Made by a program: the position numbers and the translations under genes. A stretch of DNA of 64,000 nucleotides from Pseudomonas cremoricolorata (GTDB lineage Bacteria > Pseudomonadota > Gammaproteobacteria > Pseudomonadales > Pseudomonadaceae), in contig NZ_CP009455.1 in assembly GCF_000759535.1 (NCBI RefSeq), positions 992,001 to 1,056,000 of the forward strand, read 5' to 3'. Positions 25,797 through 34,998 of the stretch are shown in pieces. The notes beneath the pieces are model-generated. The model searched no databases, was not told the DNA's origin, and was given only the letters and a program-made list of their open reading frames with translations. Positions within the stretch are counted from its first letter, which is position 1, and every line of letters starts with the position of its first letter.

Positions 25797-26170
25797 TCAC
25801 CCGGTAGTCGAATCACTGGCAAACCTTGTTGGCAAAGGCCCAACGCGACACGCGGGTCGAGGCTGGGGTGACGCGGACAGTTCAACTTTCCACAGCGCAT
25901 TCCAGCATCAATCAATCGGCACCTTTTTATCCCTGATTGGAGATACATCAAAAGGGAGCTGATCTATTAGATTCGCGTGTGCAACTCTCGAGTTAATAGA
26001 TCTCTCCCCTTTTCCCCGCGATCTGCGCAACGCAGCCCACAGAGCTCACTTTCTCGCTACACACCAACGCGGCCGCAGAACGGTCGAGGTCGTTTGCGGG
26101 AGTCGCGGCTGTCACGGGGTAGCCGCTATGCTTGGCGAAGTCCTGAAGTTGGGCGGTCTAGCGGCGAGAC
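25797..26170. other. Gene-free stretch with a long hairpin
   Basis: These 374 bp hold no gene. The main content is the large imperfect hairpin at 25950-26013; the rest shows nothing recognisable, and no promoter for the following cyclase gene could be fixed. Confidence 0.5.
25950..26013. repeat. Long imperfect hairpin
   Basis: Two stacked arms pair: AAAAGGGAG (25950-25958) with CTCCCCTTTT (26004-26013, one bulged C), and GATCTATTA (25961-25969) with TAATAGATC (25994-26002). The loop is 24 nt. The right arm ends in TTTT, so it could terminate rightward transcription of the lipoprotein. The arms also allow a remnant of a small inverted-repeat element. Confidence 0.6.
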
Positions 26171-26176
26171 GTGCGT

Positions 26177-27589
26177 ATGAAGTGTTTTCCTCAGTCAAGT
26201 CGTTGGATGCGCTGGGGCCTGCCGGCGCTGGCGTCGGGTGTGTTCTTTGCCGTTGCGTGGGGTCTGTTGCAGCGCTTCGATGAGGATGCGCGGCATATCG
26301 AGCGGGTGCGCACCGGTGAGGTGGCGATGTCGTTCGCGGTGTCGGTGGAGAAGGTGCTGGAGCGGGCGCTGACGGCCAATCGCACGTTGGCGGTGATGGT
26401 CTATCAGGGCCATGGCGAGGTGCCAGACTTCACGGCGTTGGCGAGTTTTCTGTTGCCGCTGTACAAGGGCGCGTATGCGTTGTCGCTGGCGCCGCAGGGC
26501 ATCATTCGGCAGATCGAGCCGTTGGATCGCAATCTGCTGGTGCGTGACCACGATCTGCTCGAGGATCTGGACCGCGCCGAGGTGCTCGGCGCGCTCGATC
26601 CGGCCGAGACGGTCATTCAGTTTTCCGGGCCGTTCGAGCTGATCCAGGGGCCGATCGGTGGCATCGGCATGCTGCCGGTGTTTCTGCCAGACGCTGAGGG
26701 CACGCCGCGTTTCTGGGGGTACACCGTGGTCACGCTGATGCTGCCCGAGGCCCTGGAAGACGCCAACCTGCCGGCCATCGAGGCGCAGGGCTATGCCTAT
26801 GCGCTGGTCGGTGACGATGCAGAGACGGGTGAGCCGCGGGTGTTGCAGCGCTCGCAGGCGGCGCTGGCCGATGAGCTGTGCCGTGATGTGCAGGTGGGGC
26901 AGACGCGCTGGAAGCTGTGCGTGGCGCCGCTCAAGCCGTGGCGCAGTCAGGCCCGGCACTATTTCGAGATCGGCCTGACCTTGCTCGGCAGCGGCCTGAT
27001 GGGCTGGCTGGTGTATGCGCTGTTGAGCCTGCGCCAGCGCCGCGAAGAACTGCTGCAGCAGGCGTTGATCGACCCGCTGACGGGCCTGGCCAATCGCCGC
27101 CTGATGCTGCAGCGACTAACCCAGGCGCAGGAGCGCGCTCGCCGCAAGGGCACGCGCTTCGCTCTGGCATTGCTCGACCTGGATGGTTTCAAGGGGGTCA
27201 ACGATCGCTTTGGCCATGCCCACGGCGATGAGGTGCTGATCAATACGGCCCAGCGCGTACTGGCCACCATCCGCGTGTCAGACACGCTGGCACGGCTGGG
27301 CGGTGATGAGTTCGTGCTGATCATGGAGGACGTCAGCGGGCGCGAGGAGTGCCAGTGGGTGCTCGACCGAATCGTCAGCGCCGTGCGTGAGCCGCACCGC
27401 TTCGCCACCGGCACCGCGCAGGTGCAGGCCAGTGTCGGTGTGGTGATCAGCGATGGTGGCGCGGCCAGCGACAGCGACCGCCTGCTGCGTCTGGCCGATG
27501 CCGCCATGTACGAGGCCAAGGCGCTGGGCAAGAACCGTTATGTGTTCGCCGAAGACGGCCTGTTGCGCGAGCCGCTCATCACCTCTTGA
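26177..27589 (+). CDS. Membrane diguanylate cyclase with CHASE sensor and GGDEF domain
   Basis: This 470-residue inner-membrane protein makes cyclic di-GMP. An N-terminal helix (residues about 12-30) is followed by a periplasmic CHASE domain, with YALSLAPQGIIRQIEPLDRN and FSGPFELIQGPIGGIGMLPVFLP. A second helix (about residues 258-280) leads to the GGDEF domain. The active site is intact, GGDEF at about residues 375-379. The inhibitory I-site RVSD lies five residues before it, so product feedback is expected. DPLTGLANR marks the domain start. No EAL domain is present. A GTG six bases upstream of the ATG is the alternative start. CHASE domains bind small extracellular ligands such as cytokinin-like molecules or peptides; the ligand here is unknown. 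Confidence 0.93.
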   Translation: MKCFPQSSRWMRWGLPALASGVFFAVAWGLLQRFDEDARHIERVRTGEVAMSFAVSVEKVLERALTANRTLAVMVYQGHGEVPDFTALASFLLPLYKGAYALSLAPQGIIRQIEPLDRNLLVRDHDLLEDLDRAEVLGALDPAETVIQFSGPFELIQGPIGGIGMLPVFLPDAEGTPRFWGYTVVTLMLPEALEDANLPAIEAQGYAYALVGDDAETGEPRVLQRSQAALADELCRDVQVGQTRWKLCVAPLKPWRSQARHYFEIGLTLLGSGLMGWLVYALLSLRQRREELLQQALIDPLTGLANRRLMLQRLTQAQERARRKGTRFALALLDLDGFKGVNDRFGHAHGDEVLINTAQRVLATIRVSDTLARLGGDEFVLIMEDVSGREECQWVLDRIVSAVREPHRFATGTAQVQASVGVVISDGGAASDSDRLLRLADAAMYEAKALGKNRYVFAEDGLLREPLITS

Positions 27590-27823
27590 TTGAACGCCGG
27601 TAAGCCACTCAGTACTTCCAGATCACCGAACCCATCATTGACTTGATCGGCCTACAGAGCACGCATCAGATGCCCGGTTTTCTGAAATCACTGGGTTCTT
27701 CTGCTTTTTAGGGCGCTGATGCCTACCGCCCCTGGATCCTCACGAGCAGGGGCTTGGCATGAAGGGACGGAAACGAGTGAATTCCCAGATTCGACAACGC
27801 TTGACGGGCGTCCGGAGCAATAC

Positions 27824-28639
27824 TCATTTCATCGGGATATTCGGCCGTTCACCTGCTATCAGCGTCTTTTCCAGCTTCTTGTTATCGCGGGTAATGACCA
27901 ATTTCAGCGCCTGGCCGGGTACGTAGGGATAATCCTCGAACACGTAAGGGCTGGTGACGGTTTTGCCATCTACCGATTCGATGATGTCGTTTTCCCGCAG
28001 ATCCGCCCGGTCAGCCGGGCTGTCATAGATCACCATGTCGATCCGCGCACCATTCGCTGTTTCAGGAGTCTTCGCCAGCGTTGGCGAAAGCCTCGTGAGT
28101 TGAACACCTAGGCCTGTATTGGTGCGTATCCAGTAGAAGGCACCGTAGTCATAAATGTCGACCGTGCTGGATACGTATCGAGTCTCGTACAGCACCGTCC
28201 TGGTGGTCGCGGTCTCGCCCGTAGCGCGGCCCTTTTCGTCTCTGACCGTCGTAACGGACTCGCTATTGCCTACGGGCTCCGACACCTCTCGGGTTCTCGT
28301 ATAGCTACGGGCAAGCTCATGATCGATGATCACCACGAGATCGGCACCGATGCTTTTCGCCTGCTCGACGGCCATCGAGTCTGCTGCATCATCTTCAGTT
28401 TTGAATGATGAGTAGCCCAGCGATTGAAAACCTCTACGGCGCAGACTTTCATTGGTCGATTCCAGTTCGGAGTAGACTATCCGACTGATATCTGGCTGTT
28501 CTGGCGCAGGTGCCACGCGATTGGTGCGAATGTCGTAGCCATAGTTGTTCGCTACATAAGATCGCGAATACGGGTTCACAGTGCAGCCCGAAAGCGCAAT
28601 CAACGCCAGCACACCCGCCAGACCTGACCTGAAATCCAT
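27824..28639 (-). CDS. Lipoprotein with C-terminal PDZ domain
   Basis: This 271-residue protein starts at ATG 28639, preceded by GGAG, with a signal peptide ending in the lipobox LSGC. The middle (residues about 60-130) has a region similar to small proteins that report on protein identity or stress (SLRRRGFQSLGYSSF, then AKSIGADLVVIIDHEL). The C-terminal 90 residues form a PDZ-like domain: LGVQLTRLSP, then IYDSPADRADLRENDIIESVDGKTV. PDZ domains bind peptide C-termini, so a role in envelope quality control is possible. No protease motif is seen. It is convergent with the diguanylate cyclase. Confidence 0.78.
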   Translation of the reverse strand: MDFRSGLAGVLALIALSGCTVNPYSRSYVANNYGYDIRTNRVAPAPEQPDISRIVYSELESTNESLRRRGFQSLGYSSFKTEDDAADSMAVEQAKSIGADLVVIIDHELARSYTRTREVSEPVGNSESVTTVRDEKGRATGETATTRTVLYETRYVSSTVDIYDYGAFYWIRTNTGLGVQLTRLSPTLAKTPETANGARIDMVIYDSPADRADLRENDIIESVDGKTVTSPYVFEDYPYVPGQALKLVITRDNKKLEKTLIAGERPNIPMK

Positions 28640-28737
28640 TCCACTTGCTCCTTGGGCGATGTGTGGGTCCGATGATAGGTAGCACTCTAACATCATCACC
28701 GAGGGTGTAGACCTTTCGCCCCATCACTCGCCCCTCC

Positions 28738-29379
28738 TTACACTCCCACCCCAGCCATCACCTCCTGAGCGAACTCCGGCCACAACACCCACAGTCCCAG
28801 GCCAATCAGCGCCGAGCCGATCACCCGGTCGAGCATGCGCTGGCGCGCCAGCAATCGCTGCCGTACCCCCGGCGCTGAGATGAACACCGCCACCAGGCTG
28901 AACCACAGCCAGTGCGCCGCAGACATGAACAGCCCATAACCAAGGCTGCTCGCCCAACTGCTGCCGGCCTGCACCACCTGGCTGTACACCGCGACGACGA
29001 AGAGCATGGTCTTGGGGTTCAGGGCGTTGGTGAGAAAACCTTGGGCGAAGGCCTGGCGGTTGGACAGTGCCGGACCGCTGGCGGCATCGATGCTGAGGGC
29101 CGAGGTGCTGGTCAGGGATTTGTAGCCCAGGTAGAGCAGATACCCGGCGCCGAGCAGTTTCATGGCCAGGAACAGCAGCGGCGAGTGGGTGATGATCAGC
29201 GCGATGCCGAACACGGCGTAGCACACATGCACCTGTACGCCGCAGGCGATGCCGAGGGCGGCCAGCAGTCCGTGACGGCGGCCGTAGGCGTAGCTGGTGC
29301 GGGTGACCATGGCAAAATCAGGGCCGGGGCTGATGACGGCGAGCACGGTGATGGCGGCGACAGCGATGAGTTCGTTCAT
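28738..29379 (-). CDS. LysE/RhtB family amino acid exporter
   Basis: This 213-residue protein has six hydrophobic segments and a typical LysE start, ITVLAVISPGPDFAMVTRTS. AFAQGFLTNALNPKTMLFVVAVYSQ is the other family signature. Members export amino acids such as threonine, homoserine, lysine or arginine. ATG 29379 is chosen over an upstream codon (29409) because the family homology starts there. It is divergent from a LysR regulator across 276 bp, which suggests control by it. Confidence 0.92.
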   Translation of the reverse strand: MNELIAVAAITVLAVISPGPDFAMVTRTSYAYGRRHGLLAALGIACGVQVHVCYAVFGIALIITHSPLLFLAMKLLGAGYLLYLGYKSLTSTSALSIDAASGPALSNRQAFAQGFLTNALNPKTMLFVVAVYSQVVQAGSSWASSLGYGLFMSAAHWLWFSLVAVFISAPGVRQRLLARQRMLDRVIGSALIGLGLWVLWPEFAQEVMAGVGV

Positions 29380-29530
29380 TGGCTGTATCCATCGACGATG
29401 CTTTTGCACAGATGATTCGCAATATCACACTGAGCACGCTGCCGCTGTGGGGATTTTCGCAATTCAACGTGAAACATTGGGCAGCCAGGCAGTGCGCCGG
29501 CTGATGCCGCTATAGATGGGCCGAACATGG

Positions 29531-29612
29531 TTATCCACAACCTCGTCATCCTTCCGTAGACTCACCGCAAGCCCCGGTCGCGACACAGCATGCCGAGCCA
29601 CCCTGTGGATAA
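29531..29612. promoter_or_regulatory. Two perfect DnaA-box-like sites in inverted orientation
   Basis: TTATCCACA at 29531-29539 (plus) and TGTGGATAA at 29604-29612 (minus) lie 64 bp apart in the lysE-lysR spacer. Both match the strict 9-mer consensus. No AT-rich unwinding element or dnaA/dnaN genes are near, so this is not oriC; a DnaA titration or regulatory role is possible. Confidence 0.45.
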
Positions 29613-29655
29613 AAATCGATTTCTCGTCGCGCGTATCTGTGAGTAATCATCGCCC

Positions 29656-30540
29656 ATGAAGCTTCCACCGCTTGCCGCCCTACAGTTCTTCAATGTCGCC
29701 GCCCAAACCGAGAGCTTCGTCCAGGCCGGGCGCTTGCTGCATATCACCCACGGCGCGGTGAGTCGCCAGGTGCGTCAGTTGGAAGAGAGCCTCGGCGTGA
29801 CGCTGTTCGAGCGGCGTAATCGGGCGATCTTTCTCAATGAGTCCGGGCGCAGGCTGTATCAGCTGACCGCGCCGTTCTTCGAGGACTTGCGCCAGACCGT
29901 GCTCGACCTGCAACAGCCGAGTCGTGACGAGGTGCTGGTGGTGTCGTGCGAACCGACCATCGCGATGAAATGGCTGATCCCGCGCCTGGCGGATTTCCAC
30001 AGCCAGCACCCTGGCATTCAGGTGCAACTGCTCACCGCAGGCGGGGCAGTGAACTTTGCGCGAACGGGGGTCGATGTGGCGGTGCGGCGCGATGACTTCT
30101 ACTGGGGCGAGGGCATTCACAGCGCCACTCTGTGCGAAGAGTGGGTCGGCCCGCTGTGCACGCCTGGGCTGTGGCACGGCCAAGAAGCGCTGGATGGCCT
30201 GTGCCTGCTGCACAGCCGCACCCGCCCACAGGCCTGGGACCACTGGCTGCGCCTGCGCGGCATCACGCTGGCCCAGTCAACGCGCCAGGACTTCGAGCAC
30301 TTCTACCTCTCGACCCAGGCAGCCGCTGCCGGGCTGGGCGTGTGCCTGGCTTCGGCGTTGATGGTGGAAGATGAATTGCGCGCTGGGCAGTTGCTCGCGC
30401 CGCTGGGTTTCGCCAAGGATGGCTCGCGCTATTGCCTGCTGGCTGCCCAGCCGTTTGCCGACAGCAGCAAAGCGACGGCCTTCCTGCACTGGATCACGGC
30501 GCAGATGCAGGCCAGTACCGAGCGCTTGCCGCTACTGTGA
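29656..30540 (+). CDS. LysR-type transcriptional regulator, GcvA-like
   Basis: This 294-residue regulator has an N-terminal winged helix-turn-helix (residues about 1-65: PPLAALQFFNVAAQTESFVQAG, then HITHGAVSRQVRQLEESLGVTLFERR). A periplasmic-binding-like effector domain follows. The PPLAAL opening and AVSRQVRQLE are characteristic of the GcvA/AmpR subgroup. It probably regulates the divergent LysE exporter and itself; its effector is unknown. The DnaA-box-like sites lie in the shared control region. Confidence 0.9.
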   Translation: MKLPPLAALQFFNVAAQTESFVQAGRLLHITHGAVSRQVRQLEESLGVTLFERRNRAIFLNESGRRLYQLTAPFFEDLRQTVLDLQQPSRDEVLVVSCEPTIAMKWLIPRLADFHSQHPGIQVQLLTAGGAVNFARTGVDVAVRRDDFYWGEGIHSATLCEEWVGPLCTPGLWHGQEALDGLCLLHSRTRPQAWDHWLRLRGITLAQSTRQDFEHFYLSTQAAAAGLGVCLASALMVEDELRAGQLLAPLGFAKDGSRYCLLAAQPFADSSKATAFLHWITAQMQASTERLPLL

Positions 30541-30549
30541 ACGCGCGCC

Positions 30550-31554
30550 CTACCCCACAGGCTCATCGAGCAACCCCTGGCTGCGCAGCGCCTGCAAGGC
30601 AGCCTCCAGTGTCTGCATGCCGGCGGCGGCGCTGGTTTGAAGGGTCGAGTGCAGCTGCGCCAGGCGCCCTTCGCGAATCAGGTTCTGCACTGCAGGCGTA
30701 CCCACCAGCACTTCGCGCGCCGCTACCCGGCCGCCGCCCTTGCGCTTGACCAGCACCTGCACCAACACCAGGCGCAGCGACTGCGCGAGCATGGCCCGTA
30801 CCAACGGTTTTTCCTCGGCGGCGAACACCTCCACCAGCCGCTCGATGCTGCTCACCGCCGAACGGGTGTGCACGGTGCCCAGCACCAGGTGCCCGGTTTC
30901 CGCGGCGCGCAGGGCCAGGCGGATGGTCTCGAGATCGCGCAGTTCGCCGAGCATGATGATGTCCGGGTCTTGCCGCAGGGCGCTGCGCAGGGCCTGGGCG
31001 AAGTCGCGGCTGTGGCGGCCGATTTCGCGCTGGTTGATCAGGCTGCGCTGGCTGCAATGAAGGATTTCCACTGGGTCTTCGAGGGTGATGATGTGCAGGG
31101 CGCGGTCGCGGTTGAGCTGGTCGAGCAAGGCCGCGAGGGTGCTGGACTTGCCACTGCCGGTCGGCCCGCCGACCAGCACTAGGCCGTCGCGCAGCCCTGC
31201 CAGCAGCGGGTAGATCGGCTGCAAGCCAAGCGCCTCGACGCTCGGTACATCGTCTGCCAGCAAGCGCAGGCTGGCTGCAGGGCCCTGCTGTTGGCGGAAC
31301 AGGTTGAGGCGCACCCGGCCACGCTCGGGAACGGCCAAGGCCAAGTCGAGTTCATCGCTGCTGGCCCACTGCCGTTGCTGCTCGGCGTCAAGGAACTGGC
31401 CAAGGCCGGTGAACAGTGCGTCGGCGCTCAGCACCGGTAAATCCAGGCGCTGCAGCTCGCCATCGATGCGCAGCAGCGGCGCTTCACCTGCTGCCAGGTG
31501 CAGGTCGGAGGCCCGCGCGTGGAGGGCGCGGGCCAGCAGGTCGGTCACGTCCAT
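30550..31554 (-). CDS. pilT: PilT/PilU-like type II/IV secretion ATPase
   Basis: This 334-residue protein is a retraction-type ATPase of the type IV pilus. The N-terminal domain starts MDVTDLLARALHARASDLHLAAG, a PilT signature. Walker A is GGPTGSGKSSTLA near residue 130, the Asp box IITLEDPVEILH, Walker B DIIMLGELRD, and the His box GHLVLGTVHT. The open frame runs to 31731, but ATG 31554 fits the family start. It is divergent from yggS, the common pseudomonad arrangement. No other pilus gene is in the window, and PilU rather than PilT cannot be excluded. Confidence 0.9.
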   Translation of the reverse strand: MDVTDLLARALHARASDLHLAAGEAPLLRIDGELQRLDLPVLSADALFTGLGQFLDAEQQRQWASSDELDLALAVPERGRVRLNLFRQQQGPAASLRLLADDVPSVEALGLQPIYPLLAGLRDGLVLVGGPTGSGKSSTLAALLDQLNRDRALHIITLEDPVEILHCSQRSLINQREIGRHSRDFAQALRSALRQDPDIIMLGELRDLETIRLALRAAETGHLVLGTVHTRSAVSSIERLVEVFAAEEKPLVRAMLAQSLRLVLVQVLVKRKGGGRVAAREVLVGTPAVQNLIREGRLAQLHSTLQTSAAAGMQTLEAALQALRSQGLLDEPVG

Positions 31555-31618
31555 GAGACTCCCCAAAGGCCATAGAGCAGGTAGAATGCCGCGACCACTG
31601 AGCCGCCGGCGATCAACC

Positions 31619-32305
31619 ATGTCCACAGTAGCAGCCAACTTGCAGGCCCTCGCCGTCCGTATCCACAGTGCCGCTGAGGCAGCCGGACGCGCGCCGTCCA
31701 GCGTGCGCCTGCTGGCGGTGAGCAAAACCAAGCCGGCCAGCGCCGTGCGTGAGTTGTACGCCGCCGGGGTCAGCGATGTGGGGGAAAATTACCTACAGGA
31801 AGCGCTGAACAAACAGCAGGAACTTGCCGACCTGCCCTTGACCTGGCACTTCATCGGCCCCATCCAGTCGAACAAGACCCGCGCCATTGCCGAGCACTTC
31901 GATTGGGTACATTCCGTAGACCGCCTGAAAATCGCCCAGCGTTTGTCCGAGCAGCGTCCGGCCGGGCTGGCCCCGCTCAACGTCTGCCTGCAAGTGAACG
32001 TCAGCGGCGAGGGCAGCAAGTCGGGCTGCGCGCCGGCCGACCTGCCGGCGCTGGCCGCCGCGGTGGCGGCCCTGCCCGGGCTGCGCCTGCGTGGGCTGAT
32101 GGCGATTCCCGCGCCGAGCGACGAACGCGCCGCGCAGGAACGCCCGTTCGCCCAGTTGCGCGAACTGCTGGGCCAGCTCGAACCTGGCCTCGATACCTTG
32201 TCGATGGGCATGAGTCACGACCTCGAGGCGGCCATCGCCCAGGGCGCGACCTGGGTGCGCATCGGCACCGCCCTGTTCGGCGCGCGTGACTATGGCGCCG
32301 TCTGA
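31619..32305 (+). CDS. yggS: PLP homeostasis protein YggS (PROSC/PLPBP family)
   Basis: This 228-residue single-domain TIM-barrel protein binds pyridoxal phosphate. The Lys that forms the Schiff base is in LLAVSKTKPA (near residue 36). ENYLQEALNKQQ, WHFIGPIQSNKT, LMAIPAP and the phosphate-binding SMGMSHDLEAAI are the family signatures. It buffers free PLP and affects amino acid pools. It starts a rightward operon with proC and yggT and lies divergent from pilT. Confidence 0.95.
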   Translation: MSTVAANLQALAVRIHSAAEAAGRAPSSVRLLAVSKTKPASAVRELYAAGVSDVGENYLQEALNKQQELADLPLTWHFIGPIQSNKTRAIAEHFDWVHSVDRLKIAQRLSEQRPAGLAPLNVCLQVNVSGEGSKSGCAPADLPALAAAVAALPGLRLRGLMAIPAPSDERAAQERPFAQLRELLGQLEPGLDTLSMGMSHDLEAAIAQGATWVRIGTALFGARDYGAV

Positions 32306-32343
32306 ATCCATGTTTCACTCACCCTTTCCCGCAAGGACCTGAC

Positions 32344-33162
32344 ATGAGCAAGACACGTATTGCCTTCATCGGCGCCGGCAACATGGCCGCCAGCCTGATC
32401 GGCGGTCTGCGCGCCCAGGGCCTGGACGCCGCGCAGATCCGCGCCAGCGACCCCGGTGCCGAGACCCGCAGCCGCGTCCAGGCCGAGCACGGCATCGAGG
32501 TGTTCGAAGACAACGCCCAGGCCGTGGCCGATGCCGACGTGGTGGTGCTGTCGGTCAAGCCGCAAGTGATGAAAGCGGTGTGCGAGGCCCTGGCGCCGTC
32601 GCTTGCACCGGGCCAATTGGTGGTGTCCATCGCCGCCGGCATCACCTGCGCCAGCCTGCAAAGCTGGCTGGGCGAGCGCCCGCTGGTGCGCTGCATGCCC
32701 AACACCCCGGCGCTGCTGCGCAAGGGCGCCAGCGGCCTGTACGCCAATGCCCAGGTCTCGGCCGAACAGCACCAGCAGGCCGAAACCCTGCTGGGCGCGG
32801 TCGGCACCGTGCTGTGGCTCGATCAAGAGCAACAGATCGATGCCGTCACTGCGGTGTCGGGCAGCGGCCCGGCGTATTTCTTCCTGCTGATCGAGGCCAT
32901 GACCGCCGCCGGCGAGAAACTCGGCCTGCCGCGCGAAACCGCTTCGCAACTGACCTTGCAGACCGCCCTGGGCGCTGCGCACATGGCTGCGGCCAGCGAC
33001 GTCGACGCCGCCGAGCTGCGCCGCCGCGTCACCTCGCCGGGCGGCACCACCGAGGCGGCCATCACCTCATTCCAGAACAATGGTTTCCAGACACTGGTCG
33101 AGCACGCCCTGGAGGCTGCCGCGCAGCGCTCCGCCGCGCTGGCCGAACAACTGGGCAAATAA
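32344..33162 (+). CDS. proC: Pyrroline-5-carboxylate reductase ProC
   Basis: ProC reduces pyrroline-5-carboxylate to proline, the last step of proline synthesis. The 272-residue protein has an N-terminal NAD(P)-binding loop FIGAGNMAASLIGG, then VLSVKPQVM and MPNTPALLRKGASG. The C-terminal signature is RRVTSPGGTTEAAI. It lies 38 bp after yggS and 10 bp before yggT, a conserved cluster. Confidence 0.97.
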   Translation: MSKTRIAFIGAGNMAASLIGGLRAQGLDAAQIRASDPGAETRSRVQAEHGIEVFEDNAQAVADADVVVLSVKPQVMKAVCEALAPSLAPGQLVVSIAAGITCASLQSWLGERPLVRCMPNTPALLRKGASGLYANAQVSAEQHQQAETLLGAVGTVLWLDQEQQIDAVTAVSGSGPAYFFLLIEAMTAAGEKLGLPRETASQLTLQTALGAAHMAAASDVDAAELRRRVTSPGGTTEAAITSFQNNGFQTLVEHALEAAAQRSAALAEQLGK

Positions 33163-33172
33163 GGAGCTGTCG

Positions 33173-33763
33173 ATGAATGCACTGTCCGGCGCCGCGATTT
33201 TCGTGGTGCAAACCCTGGTCAGCCTGTACCTGGTGATCGTCCTGCTGCGCTTCGTGCTGCAACTGGTAAAGGCCGACTTCTACAACCCGCTATGCCAGTT
33301 CGCGGTGCGCGCCACGCAACCGCTGCTCAAGCCGATCCGTCGCATCATCCCCAGCATCGGTGGCATGGACACCTCGTCCCTGCTGCTGGCCGTGGTGTTG
33401 CAGGCGCTGCTGATGGCCTTCGTGCTGATGGTCACCTACGGCACCTTCGGCGACATCCTGCACCTGCTGATGTGGGCGCTGCTGGGCGTGGCGTCGTTGT
33501 TCCTGAAGATCTTCTGGGTGGCGATGATCGTCATGGTGATCGTCTCGTGGATCGCGCCGAACAGCCACAACCCGGCCGCCGAGCTGGCCTACCAGATTGC
33601 CGAGCCCGTGCTGGCACCGTTCCGCCGCATCGTGCCGAACCTCGGCGGGCTGGATATTTCGCCGATCTTCGCCTTCATCGCCATCCAGGTGATCCAGTCG
33701 TTCGTGCTGCCACCGATTGCCGCGCAAATCGGCATGCCGCAAGAACTGTTCCGCATGATCTGA
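33173..33763 (+). CDS. yggT: YggT family membrane protein
   Basis: This 196-residue protein has two YGGT repeats, each a pair of hydrophobic helices with a short basic link. LLRFVLQLVKADFYNPLCQF and, in the second repeat, VSWIAPNSHNPAAELAYQIAE with RRIVPNLGGLDISP are characteristic. The family has been linked to osmotic and cation tolerance and to membrane or division-related processes. ATG 33173 follows AAGGAG. It is the last gene of yggS-proC-yggT; a strong hairpin follows. Confidence 0.93.
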   Translation: MNALSGAAIFVVQTLVSLYLVIVLLRFVLQLVKADFYNPLCQFAVRATQPLLKPIRRIIPSIGGMDTSSLLLAVVLQALLMAFVLMVTYGTFGDILHLLMWALLGVASLFLKIFWVAMIVMVIVSWIAPNSHNPAAELAYQIAEPVLAPFRRIVPNLGGLDISPIFAFIAIQVIQSFVLPPIAAQIGMPQELFRMI

Positions 33764-33773
33764 CCCCTCGCCG

Positions 33774-33806
33774 CCCCCAGCGGTAGCTGTTGCTTGCCGC
33801 TGGGGG
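33774..33806 (+). terminator. Terminator-like stem-loop after yggT
   Basis: A perfect 10-bp stem CCCCCAGCGG/CCGCTGGGGG (33774-33783 with 33797-33806) closes a 13-nt loop and separates yggT from metX. A weak T-rich segment follows (CTCTTTAG). Confidence 0.65.
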
Positions 33807-33851
33807 TAGCGCTCTTTAGACTTACGCCTCATTCACGCGTGAGCTGGGTCG

Positions 33852-34991
33852 ATGTCCACTGTCTTTGCCGAAGATTCCGTCGGTCTGGTAACCCCTGTGG
33901 TTGCCCGATTCGATGAGCCGCTGCCGCTGGCCTGTGGCCGTTCGCTGGCCAGCTATGAACTGATCTACGAAACCTATGGCACGCTCAACGCCACGGCCAG
34001 CAATGCCGTGCTGATCTGCCATGCGCTGTCGGGCCACCACCATGCGGCGGGCTTTCACAGCGCCGAAGACCGCAAGCCCGGCTGGTGGGACAGCTGCATC
34101 GGCCCGGGCAAGCCGATCGACACCAACCGCTTCTTCGTGGTCAGCCTGAACAACCTGGGTGGCTGCAATGGCAGTACCGGCCCGAGCAGCCTCAACCCCG
34201 CCACCGGCAAGCCCTACGGCGCCGACTTCCCGATTCTCACCGTCGAAGACTGGGTGCACAGCCAGGCGCGCCTGGCCGACCGCCTGGGCATCGCTCAGTG
34301 GGCGGCAGTGGTCGGTGGCAGTCTGGGCGGCATGCAGGCGCTGCAATGGTCGATCACCTACCCCGAGCGCATCCGCCACTGTGTCGACATCGCCTCGGCG
34401 CCCAAGCTGTCGGCGCAGAACATCGCCTTCAACGAGGTCGCCCGCCAGGCGATTCTCACCGACCCGGAATTTCACGGGGGCTCGTTCCAGGACCAGGGCG
34501 TGATCCCCAAGCGCGGCCTGATGCTGGCGCGCATGGTCGGCCATATCACCTACCTGTCGGATGACTCGATGGGCGAGAAGTTCGGCCGTGAACTCAAGAG
34601 CGACAAGCTCAACTACGACTTCCACAGCGTCGAGTTTCAGGTCGAAAGCTATCTGCGCTACCAGGGCGAAGAGTTCTCCGGGCGCTTCGACGCCAATACC
34701 TACCTGCTGATGACCAAGGCGCTGGACTACTTCGATCCGGCCGCCGCGCACAATGGCGACCTGGCCGCGACCCTGGCCGGCGCGAAGGCTGATTTCTGCA
34801 TCATGTCGTTCACCACCGACTGGCGCTTTTCCCCGGCCCGCTCGCGGGAAATGGTCGATGCCCTGCTGGCGGCGCGCAAGAACGTCTGCTACCTGGACAT
34901 CGACTCGCCTTACGGCCACGACGCCTTCCTCATCCCTACACCGCGCTACATGCAGGGGTTTACCAACTACATGAACCGCATCGCGATCTGA
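33852..34991 (+). CDS. metX: Homoserine O-acyltransferase MetX (probably O-succinyltransferase)
   Basis: This 379-residue alpha/beta-hydrolase-fold enzyme activates homoserine for methionine synthesis. The nucleophile Ser is in [13 protein letters not shown], the oxyanion-region motif is [14 protein letters not shown], and the Asp/His end of the triad is [15 protein letters not shown]. MetX of pseudomonads is reported to use succinyl-CoA rather than acetyl-CoA, so the label is inferred from the group. It is followed by metW after 7 bp. Confidence 0.96.
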   Translation: MSTVFAEDSVGLVTPVVARFDEPLPLACGRSLASYELIYETYGTLNATASNAVLICHALSGHHHAAGFHSAEDRKPGWWDSCIGPGKPIDTNRFFVVSLNNLGGCNGSTGPSSLNPATGKPYGADFPILTVEDWVHSQARLADRLGIAQWAAVVGGSLGGMQALQWSITYPERIRHCVDIASAPKLSAQNIAFNEVARQAILTDPEFHGGSFQDQGVIPKRGLMLARMVGHITYLSDDSMGEKFGRELKSDKLNYDFHSVEFQVESYLRYQGEEFSGRFDANTYLLMTKALDYFDPAAAHNGDLAATLAGAKADFCIMSFTTDWRFSPARSREMVDALLAARKNVCYLDIDSPYGHDAFLIPTPRYMQGFTNYMNRIAI

Positions 34992-34998
34992 GGACAGC

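Noticed and set aside
29531..29612. Replication origin
   Set aside because: Only two DnaA boxes, no AT-rich unwinding region and no dnaA, dnaN, gidA or rpmH genes nearby.
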